A stretch of DNA of 64,000 nucleotides. Source: CAZCJU01 sp964498965 (GTDB lineage Bacteria; Bacillota; Clostridia; Oscillospirales; CAG-272). The DNA lies in assembly GCA_964498965.1 (NCBI GenBank), contig CAZCJU010000003.1, positions 1 to 64,000 of the forward strand, read 5' to 3'. The position numbers were made by a program, and so were the translations under genes. Position 1 is the first letter of the stretch; every line of letters starts with the position of its first letter. Shown one piece after another: positions 1 through 7,361 of the stretch. The notes below the pieces were generated by a model, which was not told the origin of the DNA, made no database searches, and saw only the letters and a list, made by a program, of their open reading frames with translations.

Positions 1-653
1 CCGGCCTGCGTCGGTATGACGGTACCGACCATACCGTTCACCTTTATCGGTATATTAATGTTACTTTCATCGAACGTAACGCTCGAAAACGACGTGACAA
101 CGGTATCTTTTTGCATATCGAGTGCGAAAAACGTATCCATACCGAATTCGAAAAACTCCCAAAGCACACCGACCGTCATCGAAAAACAAAATGCGACGAG
201 TGACAGGTACAGCGGCGACAAATTTATATTTTTCGCATTTCGGTTCAGCAAATCGACGAGAGCGAAGCCGACTGCGGCAAACAAAAAGCCGTTTATCGTA
301 TGCAGCATAGTATCCCAACCGGATATTTTGATGTAATAGCAATTTATTTCTCCGAGTATTTCAGCCGAGAATATAAACAAAAATATTATACATTCAAGCA
401 CCGTAGGAAGCTCCACGTTAAGCTTTTTCTCGATAAACGGAGGAATGAGGAAAAGCACGAGCGAAAGCAAGCATATCATGGCGTTTTCGTAATTTCCGAG
501 AAATACAGAACGAACGAGAACGCCCAAAACAAGCACTCGAAGCACCGAATAAACGGCAAAGGATACTTTATTTTCCTTTATCGTTTTTTTCAGCTCCGCA
601 CCGTAGCCCGCTCTTTTTTTTATCTTTTTCGATCTCTTTTCAGTTTTTTTCAT
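1..653 (-). CDS. Polytopic membrane protein, YjdF/DUF2238-like (3' end outside window)
   Basis: The reading frame starts at 653 and runs off the left edge after about 217 residues. The start is very basic (MKKTEKRSKKIKKR) and several hydrophobic segments follow. A central stretch reads WDTMLHTINGF, then LVDLLNRN and GVLWEFFEFGMD, a pattern I associate with YjdF/DUF2238-type integral membrane proteins of unknown function. The start overlaps the stop of the upstream FliB-like gene by one base (TGATG), and an AAGGA site lies just before it, so the two are probably translationally coupled. The family call is from memory of motifs and is moderate; the reading frame itself is clear. No function can be assigned. 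Confidence 0.7.
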   Translation of the reverse strand, partial: MKKTEKRSKKIKKRAGYGAELKKTIKENKVSFAVYSVLRVLVLGVLVRSVFLGNYENAMICLLSLVLFLIPPFIEKKLNVELPTVLECIIFLFIFSAEILGEINCYYIKISGWDTMLHTINGFLFAAVGFALVDLLNRNAKNINLSPLYLSLVAFCFSMTVGVLWEFFEFGMDTFFALDMQKDTVVTSFSSVTFDESNINIPIKVNGMVGTVIPTQA

Positions 654-1729
654 CACCGAGTTTCCTTATATTTATTCATCACCACATTATACACGATACA
701 TACGTTTTTATAAAACGACGAATGCTCAGCACAGCGAAACAGTTCCGCTGTGCTGTCGCAAAACGCATTTACGACATTTTCGCCGCTTTCGTTCGCACGC
801 ACGACGTGGCAGACCGAGGAAAAATGCATCATGAGATACAGCACCGAAAACGAAGTGAACGCCCGCTGCGGTGTAGCCGACGAATCCGCAAAAGGAAAGC
901 ACTCATAAAAAATATGATTGAGCAGCAGCCCTGCGTAATATTCCTCATAATGCGGTAAGATTTTTTTATATTCGTTCTCGCACGCTTTAAAAAACGCCGC
1001 TTCCCCGCTTTTTTCCGCATTTTCGGATATAAAGCTCAGGCATTCGACCCCCGAATGCACAAGAGAGGGATTGCTTTCGCCGAGTACACGCACAAGCTCG
1101 TTCATAAGCATAAGGACAAACTCGATATCGGCGTAAACGATATTCGGCGTATCGCTTCCGCACGCTCTTCCGATATCCGCTATTCGTTCTTTGACGGTTT
1201 CGGCACAGTTTGACATAAGGAGCATACATTTTTCCCGTACTTCGTCCTTGTATTCTATATCGTGCGGTCGGGGAGGTATATATCCGTTATATTCGCGTTC
1301 TATGTATTCGAGTCGCATACCGTCGCCGACTATCAGCTCAACCGTTTTTTCGCAGCTTCCCGAGCATACGACCTCCGGGCATTTCCACATTCTGACGCAT
1401 CTCGGATACAGTCTGCAGACTGCGGGTATCGCTCCCTCCCCGCACTCTCTTTGAAGCGAGCAATACCCCTCTGCATCTACGAGCGGGCATTTTCCGTTTT
1501 TTCCGTCATTAATGAAGCCGTACTCATCGGGGTCGGGCGAGGGAGAGGGCAGAAACGCACTGTCGAGCCGCTTTCGCAATCCGGCGGAGCATTTCAGTCC
1601 GAGCAGCCTGAAATACTCCTTTTCGGATATCGGAATGAGCCAACCGCCACAGCATACACGGCGGCAGTTTCCGCATTTACACTTAAAATTTTTCAAATAA
1701 GACGGGACTCTGATCTTGATTTTTCCCAT
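653..1729 (-). CDS. FliB-like lysine-N-methylase family protein
   Basis: 358 residues. The N-terminus has a dense cysteine cluster (CKCGNCRRVCCGGW, about residues 18-30) followed by IPISEKEYFRL, the signature of the FliB/YkgJ family, whose founding member methylates lysines of flagellin. More Cys pairs occur around residues 80-125 (CPLVDAEGYC, CRLYPRC, CPEVVCSGSC), as expected for a metal or Fe-S site. No flagellar gene is in the window, so the substrate may be another surface protein. A TTGGGGTA ribosome site precedes the ATG, and a TTGAAA-18-TATAAT promoter lies just upstream. It is coupled to the membrane protein that follows. Family confidence is good; the substrate is unknown. Confidence 0.8.
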   Translation of the reverse strand: MGKIKIRVPSYLKNFKCKCGNCRRVCCGGWLIPISEKEYFRLLGLKCSAGLRKRLDSAFLPSPSPDPDEYGFINDGKNGKCPLVDAEGYCSLQRECGEGAIPAVCRLYPRCVRMWKCPEVVCSGSCEKTVELIVGDGMRLEYIEREYNGYIPPRPHDIEYKDEVREKCMLLMSNCAETVKERIADIGRACGSDTPNIVYADIEFVLMLMNELVRVLGESNPSLVHSGVECLSFISENAEKSGEAAFFKACENEYKKILPHYEEYYAGLLLNHIFYECFPFADSSATPQRAFTSFSVLYLMMHFSSVCHVVRANESGENVVNAFCDSTAELFRCAEHSSFYKNVCIVYNVVMNKYKETR

Positions 1730-1758
1730 GGTTTTTTACCCCAACAAATTTCAGGGTA

Positions 1759-1788
1759 ATTATATCACCGAAAAAAATATTTTTTCAA
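1759..1788 (-). promoter_or_regulatory. Sigma-A-type promoter for the fliB-like gene
   Basis: On the minus strand TTGAAA (1788-1783) and TATAAT (1764-1759) are separated by 18 bases. The site lies 30 bp upstream of the FliB-like start codon, in an AT-rich gap. Confidence 0.7.
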
Positions 1789-1861
1789 TAACAAGATGAA
1801 AACATTTATTTTTTCGTTTTGAATATTTTTTCGATGTTTTTTGTACGTTTTTCAACAGTTC

Positions 1862-2068
1862 TCAGGCTTTTCTGTTCAGCGGATTATATTCCTCGCTCAA
1901 TCCCGCCACAAGCGATGCCATTTCCTCTTTTGACTTGGCATTTCTCGCTCTTGCGGTAACGCTCTCCTTTTCCTCTGCGGTAAGTGCGGCAAAGAAACGC
2001 ATTGCGGGCAGATTTCGTTTAAGTGCCGCCGAAAAGCCCTGCGGCAGGTCGTTTTTCGATTCGTACAT
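1862..2068 (-). CDS. Small conserved protein of unknown function (68 aa)
   Basis: A 68-residue soluble, charged protein beginning MYESKNDLPQGFSAALKRNL. The phrase LPQGFSxAL and the later LTAEEKE resemble short Clostridial hypothetical proteins I have met before, but I know no function. It has a near-perfect ribosome site (CGGAGGT, 7 nt before ATG) and its own TTGCAT-18-TATAAT promoter about 90 bp upstream, so it is very probably expressed. There are no membrane segments, cysteines or recognisable DNA-binding motifs. Confidence 0.7.
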   Translation of the reverse strand: MYESKNDLPQGFSAALKRNLPAMRFFAALTAEEKESVTARARNAKSKEEMASLVAGLSEEYNPLNRKA

Positions 2069-2159
2069 ATTACCTCCGAAAAATTCGTATTCACGTACCG
2101 ACTCACCGTCGCATCAAACGACGGCGGCAAGCCCCTGTTTAAGGTGTATCGATATACGT

Positions 2160-2189
2160 ATTATACGCAATACGGCGGAATATATGCAA
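2160..2189 (-). promoter_or_regulatory. Sigma-A-type promoter for the 68-aa protein
   Basis: Minus strand TTGCAT (2189-2184), 18-base spacer, TATAAT (2165-2160). The -35 sits inside the U-tract side of the permease terminator. Confidence 0.6.
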
Positions 2190-2230
2190 AAAGCCGCCCC
2201 GAATAAAATATCCGAGGCGACGGCTTTCAG
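2183..2230 (-). terminator. Terminator after the AI-2E-type permease gene
   Basis: On the minus strand the sequence just past the permease stop folds AAAGCCGtCGCC with GGGGCGGCTTTTT around an AT-rich loop and ends in a T run. Confidence 0.7.
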
Positions 2231-3351
2231 TCGTTATTATTTGTGTTTTCGTGCGGAATACTTTTGAAGATGTGAATTTTCTCGCGTCTGTTCAGGTCGG
2301 TGAGAAGTGCGAGAATTATCGGGAAGCCGAAAAGTCCGACTATACCGAACAGTGCCGTACCCGAAACCATGGCGATCAGCGTAGCCACGGGGTGGAGTCC
2401 GACCTGTTTCCCGACTATCTTCGGTTCTATTATCTGTCTTATGACGGTTATCACGACGTACACTATCAGCAGTGCCAGACCTATACCGAGTTTATTCTGT
2501 ATCAGCGATACGACCGCCCACGGGATAAGCACCGTGCCGGTGCCGACTACCGGCAATATATCGAACACGGCGATAAGGAAGCTTACGAGAGCCACACGTC
2601 CCATAGAGCCGACCATATCGGGGAATATCAGGTTTGCTATCGAAAGGCTGACAAAAAGCTCGGTAAATGTTATGAGCAATATCAACGCATACGAGCGGAT
2701 ATATTTCAGCAGTATGGTCGTCACGTACCGTTTGATTTCGAGTATCGTGTTTTGTGTCTTTTCGGGGAACTGAGCGATGCACCATTTACCGATATGCTCA
2801 TAATCGGCGGATATGAAGAACGTTGCGATTATCGTTATCAGAATGCTGAGCAGCAGGCTCGGGATACCGGACACGAGGGTAAATACCGTATCCACCATTT
2901 TCGTCATTTCCTGCAATCTTGCGGCAAGCCACGACATTACCGTGTTTATATCGAGCGAAATGTCGGGGTTTACGATCTTCAGCTTTTCTTCTACAGCCGA
3001 CAACACGTCCTTGACCGCAGGCATAAGTGTATTTTTGTAGTAGTCGGGGAGCATATTCACCCATTTTATCACCGCCGCAACGAGCCTTATCGTACCGAAG
3101 GTGAGCAACGCTCCCACAGTACAGTAAAACAGTATAACGACGGCGGTCGAGGCTATTCGAAGTTTGAATTTCATTTTGTTTTTGATAAAACGTACCGCCG
3201 GTCGCAATATAGAAGCTATCAAAAACGCAAGCACGAACGGTGCGAGTGCCGCCAAGATATACTTAAAAACGAAATACACCAGCACGACTATCAGGGCAAA
3301 ATAAACGACGTTAATTATGAATCTTCTTTTTTTCTCTACGGAATCCTGCAT
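2227..3351 (-). CDS. AI-2E family transporter / PerM-YtvI-type permease
   Basis: I start the gene at ATG 3351 (MQDSVEKKRRF), which has an AAGGGGTG ribosome site; the longer open frame upstream overlaps tcdA without a ribosome site. The product is about 374 residues with around eight hydrophobic helices. The C-terminal half reads FDILPVVGTGTVLIPWA and IVGKQVGLHPVATLIAMVSG, the classic PF01594 signature. Members have been linked to autoinducer export, sodium/proton antiport and sporulation (YtvI), so the substrate cannot be stated. It is last in the run mnmE - yfbR-like - tcdA - permease and is followed by a terminator. Confidence 0.88.
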   Translation of the reverse strand: MQDSVEKKRRFIINVVYFALIVVLVYFVFKYILAALAPFVLAFLIASILRPAVRFIKNKMKFKLRIASTAVVILFYCTVGALLTFGTIRLVAAVIKWVNMLPDYYKNTLMPAVKDVLSAVEEKLKIVNPDISLDINTVMSWLAARLQEMTKMVDTVFTLVSGIPSLLLSILITIIATFFISADYEHIGKWCIAQFPEKTQNTILEIKRYVTTILLKYIRSYALILLITFTELFVSLSIANLIFPDMVGSMGRVALVSFLIAVFDILPVVGTGTVLIPWAVVSLIQNKLGIGLALLIVYVVITVIRQIIEPKIVGKQVGLHPVATLIAMVSGTALFGIVGLFGFPIILALLTDLNRREKIHIFKSIPHENTNNND

Positions 3352-3434
3352 GATATTCACCCCTTTTTGTAAAAAGCTACCCGGTTTTATTGTATTCGAT
3401 AATTGTGAACCCGATAATATGTATTTATAACTTT

Positions 3435-4136
3435 TTACGTCAGCAAAAGTATATCTTTGATGACTTCCGATGCCATGATAAGGCCCGCACATCCCGGAAC
3501 GAATGCAATGCTTCCGGGAGCGTGTCTGCCGTTTGACATTTCGGTAAGCTTCAACGTATTTTCCTCGATCGAATACACGGTTTTCAGTTTATCCACCCGT
3601 GCTTCTCTGAGTTTTTTTCGCATAACTCTCGCAAGCGGACAGCCCCGTGTTTCGAAAACGTCGCCGACACGAAGCAAGCACGGATCGAGCTTATTTCCCG
3701 TACCCATACTGCTTATCACCCTTACTCCCGCCTCCTTGCAGGAGCTTATCAAAAACACCTTGCTCGACACGGTATCTATCGCATCCGCAACGTAGTCAAG
3801 CTCGGCAAGCGAAAAATTCTCCTCCTCGCCGTAGAAAATGCGTTTTTCGGTCACCTCGCAGTCGGGATTTATATCCCTTATTCTTTCGGCGGCAACTTCC
3901 GTTTTATATCTGCCGACAGTCGAAGTCAATGCGACGAGCTGACGGTTTATGTTGCTTTCGGACACGGTATCTCCGTCAACGAGCGTGATATGACCGACGC
4001 CGGTCCTCGCAAGTGCTTCGGCGGTATAAGAGCCGACGCCGCCCAATCCGAACACTGCCACACGGGCATTTTCGAGCTTTTTCAGTCCGTTTTCGCCTAT
4101 GACCATTTCCGTTCTTATGCTTCTTTCTCTTTTCAC
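3435..4136 (-). CDS. tcdA: tRNA threonylcarbamoyladenosine dehydratase (TcdA/CsdL, ThiF family)
   Basis: 233 residues, an E1-like adenylating enzyme. Residues 29-36 form the nucleotide loop GLGGVGSY; LVDGDTVSESNINRQL supplies the conserved acidic and Arg residues. The DAIDTVSSKVFLISSC and SSMGTGNKLDP segments are typical of TcdA, which cyclises t6A37 to ct6A in tRNAs reading ANN codons. Length agrees with short Firmicute TcdA proteins, and a hydrophobic stretch near the C-terminus (FVPGCAGLIMASEVI) is also typical. It overlaps the preceding HD gene by 4 bp (ATGA), and it lies near mnmE, another tRNA-modification gene. Confidence 0.9.
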   Translation of the reverse strand: MKRERSIRTEMVIGENGLKKLENARVAVFGLGGVGSYTAEALARTGVGHITLVDGDTVSESNINRQLVALTSTVGRYKTEVAAERIRDINPDCEVTEKRIFYGEEENFSLAELDYVADAIDTVSSKVFLISSCKEAGVRVISSMGTGNKLDPCLLRVGDVFETRGCPLARVMRKKLREARVDKLKTVYSIEENTLKLTEMSNGRHAPGSIAFVPGCAGLIMASEVIKDILLLT

Positions 4137-4708
4137 AGCTCGTCCAGATCGAGAGAAAACGACGGCAGAAAATGCTCGTTAAAATATATCAGCTCATCGG
4201 AATCGTATGCCTCAAGCGAGCGTCTTATCGTTTTTTCCGCACTCGAAAACTCTCTGTTTCCTCCCTTTGCTTCTTCGATGCATTTTATCAAAGCACACAG
4301 CTTATCGGCGGTCTTGACAAGTCTGTAGGTAAGCTCGTCGCACTCCTCGCACACAAGCGGTTCATATGTTTTCTTAAGCTCTTCGGGAAGCTTGGATAGC
4401 AGCAGCCGTGCGGAGTTTTTTTCTATTTCGTCGTATGTGCTTCGCATTTTTTCGTTGTAATATTTAACGGGTGTCGGCAGATCGCCGCAAAGCACCTCGG
4501 AGCTGTCGTGGTAAAGTGCGAACAAAGCCGTTTTATCCGGATCCGCCGTTCCGCCGAACACATCTCGGTTTATGACCGCAAGCAGATGTGCGATGACAGC
4601 CGTTTCCGCACTATGCACTGCGAGGCTTTCCTCCTGCATACAATGCATGAGCGACCAGCGATTGATGTATTTTTGCCTGAACAGTAAGGCGGGAAAGGTA
4701 TATTTCAT
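4133..4708 (-). CDS. HD-domain 5'-deoxynucleotidase, YfbR-like
   Basis: 191 residues. The motif order HSAETAVIAHLL ... ALYHDSSEVLCGDLPTPVKYYN ... KTADKLCALIKCIEEA places it in the YfbR branch of HD phosphohydrolases, which dephosphorylate deoxyribonucleoside 5'-monophosphates. Metal ligands are visible as His32 (AVHSAE), HD in YHDSSE and Asp in TADKL. YfbR-type enzymes keep exactly this HDxxEVxxGDxPTPxK block. It sits 31 bp after mnmE and overlaps tcdA by four bases, implying one transcript. Confidence 0.88.
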   Translation of the reverse strand: MKYTFPALLFRQKYINRWSLMHCMQEESLAVHSAETAVIAHLLAVINRDVFGGTADPDKTALFALYHDSSEVLCGDLPTPVKYYNEKMRSTYDEIEKNSARLLLSKLPEELKKTYEPLVCEECDELTYRLVKTADKLCALIKCIEEAKGGNREFSSAEKTIRRSLEAYDSDELIYFNEHFLPSFSLDLDEL

Positions 4709-4739
4709 GTATTTCTCCTTCGATTGCGAATATATGCAC

Positions 4740-6131
4740 TCATTTTCCGACGCAGAATTTCGAGAAGATCTCGCCGACGATATCTTCGCTTATCTGTGTG
4801 CCGTCGGCTCTGCCTATCGCCTCCATAGCATCGGTCAGATCTATCGAAGCGATATCAACGCTTTGACCGTTTTTCAGTGCCTCACATACGTTTTTCAGAC
4901 TCTGTCTTGCCGAGCTTATTTCTCCGAGCTGTCTTGCGTTTGCGATATGCGGCTCGTCGTAATCTATACCGCCCGCCAAAAACATTTTTTCGGTAAGCGA
5001 TCCCAGCTCGTCTATTCCCTCCGAGGTCTTTGCACTGATATGCACGACGTTTTCGAAATGCTTCGATATTTCGCTCTCGTCGAGTCGCTTTTCACCGTCA
5101 CATTTATTTATTACCGCTATTTTCGCACAATCGGCATCTTTCAGTGCGGAAACGAGCCTTGCGTCCTCCGTATCGAACGGGCGAGTGGCATCGAACACGG
5201 CAAGAGCAAGCGAGCATTCTCTCATTTTTTTCATTGCTCTGTCAACGCCGATAGCTTCGATCTCATCGCTCGTTCCGCGTATTCCGGCGGTATCGCACAG
5301 CCGCAGGACGGCATCGCCGCAATTCACGGTATTCGTCACTACATCTCTCGTCGTTCCCGCCGTCGAGGTAACTATCGCCACTTCTTCGCCCGACATGGCA
5401 TTGAGCAGTGAGGATTTTCCGACGTTAGGTTTACCGCATATTACCGTGTCTATGCCGACGCTGACAGCTTTTTTGACTTCATACGAGCGAACGAGCCGTT
5501 CAAGTCGCTTGTCGATCTCCTCCACCCGTCGAAGCATCGTTTCGGGCGAAACATCGCTCAAATCCTCGTCGGGGTAATCGATATAAGCATAAATGCTTGC
5601 GACGATGCTTTTCATTTCATCATACAGCAAGCCTATCTCACCGCTCAACCGTTCTCTGCCCGAAACGCTTGCCAGTTTAAGTCCGGCACGGCTCTGTGCG
5701 TCGATAACGTCCATGACCGCCTCCGCACCGGACAGGCTCAGCTTTCCGTTCACGAAAGCTCTTTTCGTAAACTCGCCCGCACCCGCAGGGCAAGCACCCG
5801 CTTCGAAAAGGGCTTCAAGCACGAGTCGTGTCACCAAGACACCGCCGTGACACATTATTTCCGCCATATCCTCGCCCGTATATGAATGCGGAGCTTTGTA
5901 TATCACGGCTATTCCGTCATCTATCACGTCACCATCCTGCATGATGACACCGTACACCGTTTTATTTGCGTCAAAGCTGTACAACGGCCGTTTTGCTTTC
6001 GGTTTAAACACAGCCGAAGCTATTTTAAGTGCGTCGTCGCCCGTTACCCGTACGATCGCTATCGCACCTCTGCCCTTTGCACTCGAAAGTGCCGCCACGG
6101 TCTTATCAGATCTCATAGTATACCCGTTCAT
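4740..6131 (-). CDS. mnmE: tRNA modification GTPase MnmE
   Basis: 463 residues. The N-terminal folate-binding domain (to about 120) contains SAKGRGAIAIVRVTG and CHGGVLVTRLVLEALFEAGACPAGAGEFTKRAFVNGK. The inserted G domain has G1 GKPNVGKSS near residue 231, G3 DTAGIRG and G4 NKCD. The protein ends FCVGK, matching the catalytic C-(I/V/L)-G-K tail. MnmE works with MnmG to install the aminomethyl group at wobble U34; mnmG lies 34 kb away (38763-40631) beside mutS, not adjacent as is common. A TTGACA-17-TAAAAT promoter lies 21 bp upstream of the start; no good ribosome site is seen before this ATG or the in-frame ATG at 6116. Confidence 0.97.
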   Translation of the reverse strand: MNGYTMRSDKTVAALSSAKGRGAIAIVRVTGDDALKIASAVFKPKAKRPLYSFDANKTVYGVIMQDGDVIDDGIAVIYKAPHSYTGEDMAEIMCHGGVLVTRLVLEALFEAGACPAGAGEFTKRAFVNGKLSLSGAEAVMDVIDAQSRAGLKLASVSGRERLSGEIGLLYDEMKSIVASIYAYIDYPDEDLSDVSPETMLRRVEEIDKRLERLVRSYEVKKAVSVGIDTVICGKPNVGKSSLLNAMSGEEVAIVTSTAGTTRDVVTNTVNCGDAVLRLCDTAGIRGTSDEIEAIGVDRAMKKMRECSLALAVFDATRPFDTEDARLVSALKDADCAKIAVINKCDGEKRLDESEISKHFENVVHISAKTSEGIDELGSLTEKMFLAGGIDYDEPHIANARQLGEISSARQSLKNVCEALKNGQSVDIASIDLTDAMEAIGRADGTQISEDIVGEIFSKFCVGK

Positions 6132-6151
6132 TTCAATCGATAATTTTTTTT

Positions 6152-6180
6152 ATTTTATCACGCCGAGCCGGCTTTGTCAA
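6152..6180 (-). promoter_or_regulatory. Sigma-A promoter of the mnmE operon
   Basis: Minus strand TTGACA (6180-6175), 17-base spacer, TAAAAT (6157-6152). Very close to consensus and directly ahead of mnmE. Confidence 0.8.
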
Positions 6181-6284
6181 TATTCGTCGTGTAAAATTTG
6201 ACTGTATGTCCGAATTTAGGCACGGCAGGAATAAAAAAAGCGGCATTACGAGAAGGAATTTATCAAAATTTATGCAATTAGTGA

Positions 6285-6313
6285 TTGATTTTTGGATTTG
6301 AATGTGATATACT
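6285..6313 (+). promoter_or_regulatory. Sigma-A promoter of the nagZ-like operon
   Basis: TTGATT (6285-6290), 17-base spacer, TATACT (6308-6313) with a TG just upstream of the -10. It is divergent from the mnmE promoter, the two -10 elements being about 150 bp apart. Confidence 0.8.
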
Positions 6314-6353
6314 GTATGATAAGGTAGTATATACTGTAAAAGGAGCGATCGTT

Positions 6354-7361
6354 TTGTCTGTAAATGTAAATGAAATATTAACAAGTATGAGTGTAGAGGA
6401 AAAGGTAGGTCAGCTTTTCCTCGCACACTGCCCCGACCGTGACGAGGAACGAGTAATAAAGGAACTGCACGTCGGCGGTTTTGTCATGTTCGCACGCGAT
6501 TTCGAAAGCTACACGCCCGACGGAGTAAGAGAAAGAGTCGCAAAATTTCAGTCGTGGGCGAAGATCCCGCTCGCGTTGTCGGCAGACGAGGAAGGCGGTT
6601 CGGTCACACGCATAAGCAAATTCCCTCAATTCAGAGAAAAGCCGTTCGAAACGCCTCACGATATGTACCGTAAGGAGGGACTCGGCGGTATTCGCCGCGA
6701 AGCAAAGGAAAAAGCGGAGCTGATGAAATCGCTCGGTTTGAATTACAATTTGGCACCCGTGTGCGATTACAGCATAGACCCCGATTCGTACATTTCAAAA
6801 CGTGTACTCGGCGTTTCACCGCAGGTAACGGCGGAATATGTGAGAATAGTAACGAAAAAATTCAACGAACTTAATGTGGGTGTATCGCTCAAGCACTTCC
6901 CCGGTTACGGCGGAAACAGCGACACGCACAAGGGAATGTCGTCGGACCTGCGTCCTCTTTCGATATTCGAAAGCGAGGATCTGCTGCCGTTCATCGCCGG
7001 CATAGAGGCGGGAGCGGACAGCGTAATGGTATCGCACAACATAGTCAAATGCTTCGACGAGGAATACCCGTCGTCGCTGTCGTACCCCGTTCACGAATAT
7101 TTGCGTAAAAAGCTCGGCTTTAACGGCGTAATAATCACCGATTCGCTCACAATGAGTGCTATACGGGAGTTTACGAACGGAAACGACCCCTGCACACGTG
7201 CGTTGCTGTGCGGAAACGACATGATAATCACATCGAAATACGAGGACGGCTATCATGCGTTGCTTGAAAACGTATCAAACGGCACGGTAAGTGCCGACAT
7301 ACTCGACTCCGCCGTACTGCGTATACTGAAAATGAAAGCGAAGCTCGGCATAATAAGATGA
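6354..7361 (+). CDS. Glycoside hydrolase family 3, NagZ-like beta-N-acetylhexosaminidase
   Basis: I choose the TTG at 6354 as start because it follows AAAGGAGCGATCG at proper spacing and sits about 35 bp after a good promoter; the longer frame starts inside the -35. The product has 335 residues. SVEEKVGQLF, then KHFPGYGGNSDTHKG (about 180) and GVIITDSLTMSAI (about 260) are the GH3/NagZ signatures; the Asp in TDS is the expected nucleophile and the His/Asp pair of the KHFPG loop the acid-base. No signal peptide, so a cytosolic role in muropeptide recycling is likely. The stop overlaps the next start (ATGA). Confidence 0.88.
   Translation: MSVNVNEILTSMSVEEKVGQLFLAHCPDRDEERVIKELHVGGFVMFARDFESYTPDGVRERVAKFQSWAKIPLALSADEEGGSVTRISKFPQFREKPFETPHDMYRKEGLGGIRREAKEKAELMKSLGLNYNLAPVCDYSIDPDSYISKRVLGVSPQVTAEYVRIVTKKFNELNVGVSLKHFPGYGGNSDTHKGMSSDLRPLSIFESEDLLPFIAGIEAGADSVMVSHNIVKCFDEEYPSSLSYPVHEYLRKKLGFNGVIITDSLTMSAIREFTNGNDPCTRALLCGNDMIITSKYEDGYHALLENVSNGTVSADILDSAVLRILKMKAKLGIIR

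Noticed and set aside
2251..3372. A 373-codon open frame on the plus strand opposite the AI-2E-type permease gene
   Set aside because: It is rich in His, Tyr, Arg and Gln with no hydrophobic or domain pattern, has no ribosome site, and mirrors a gene with clear family motifs; it is an antisense shadow.
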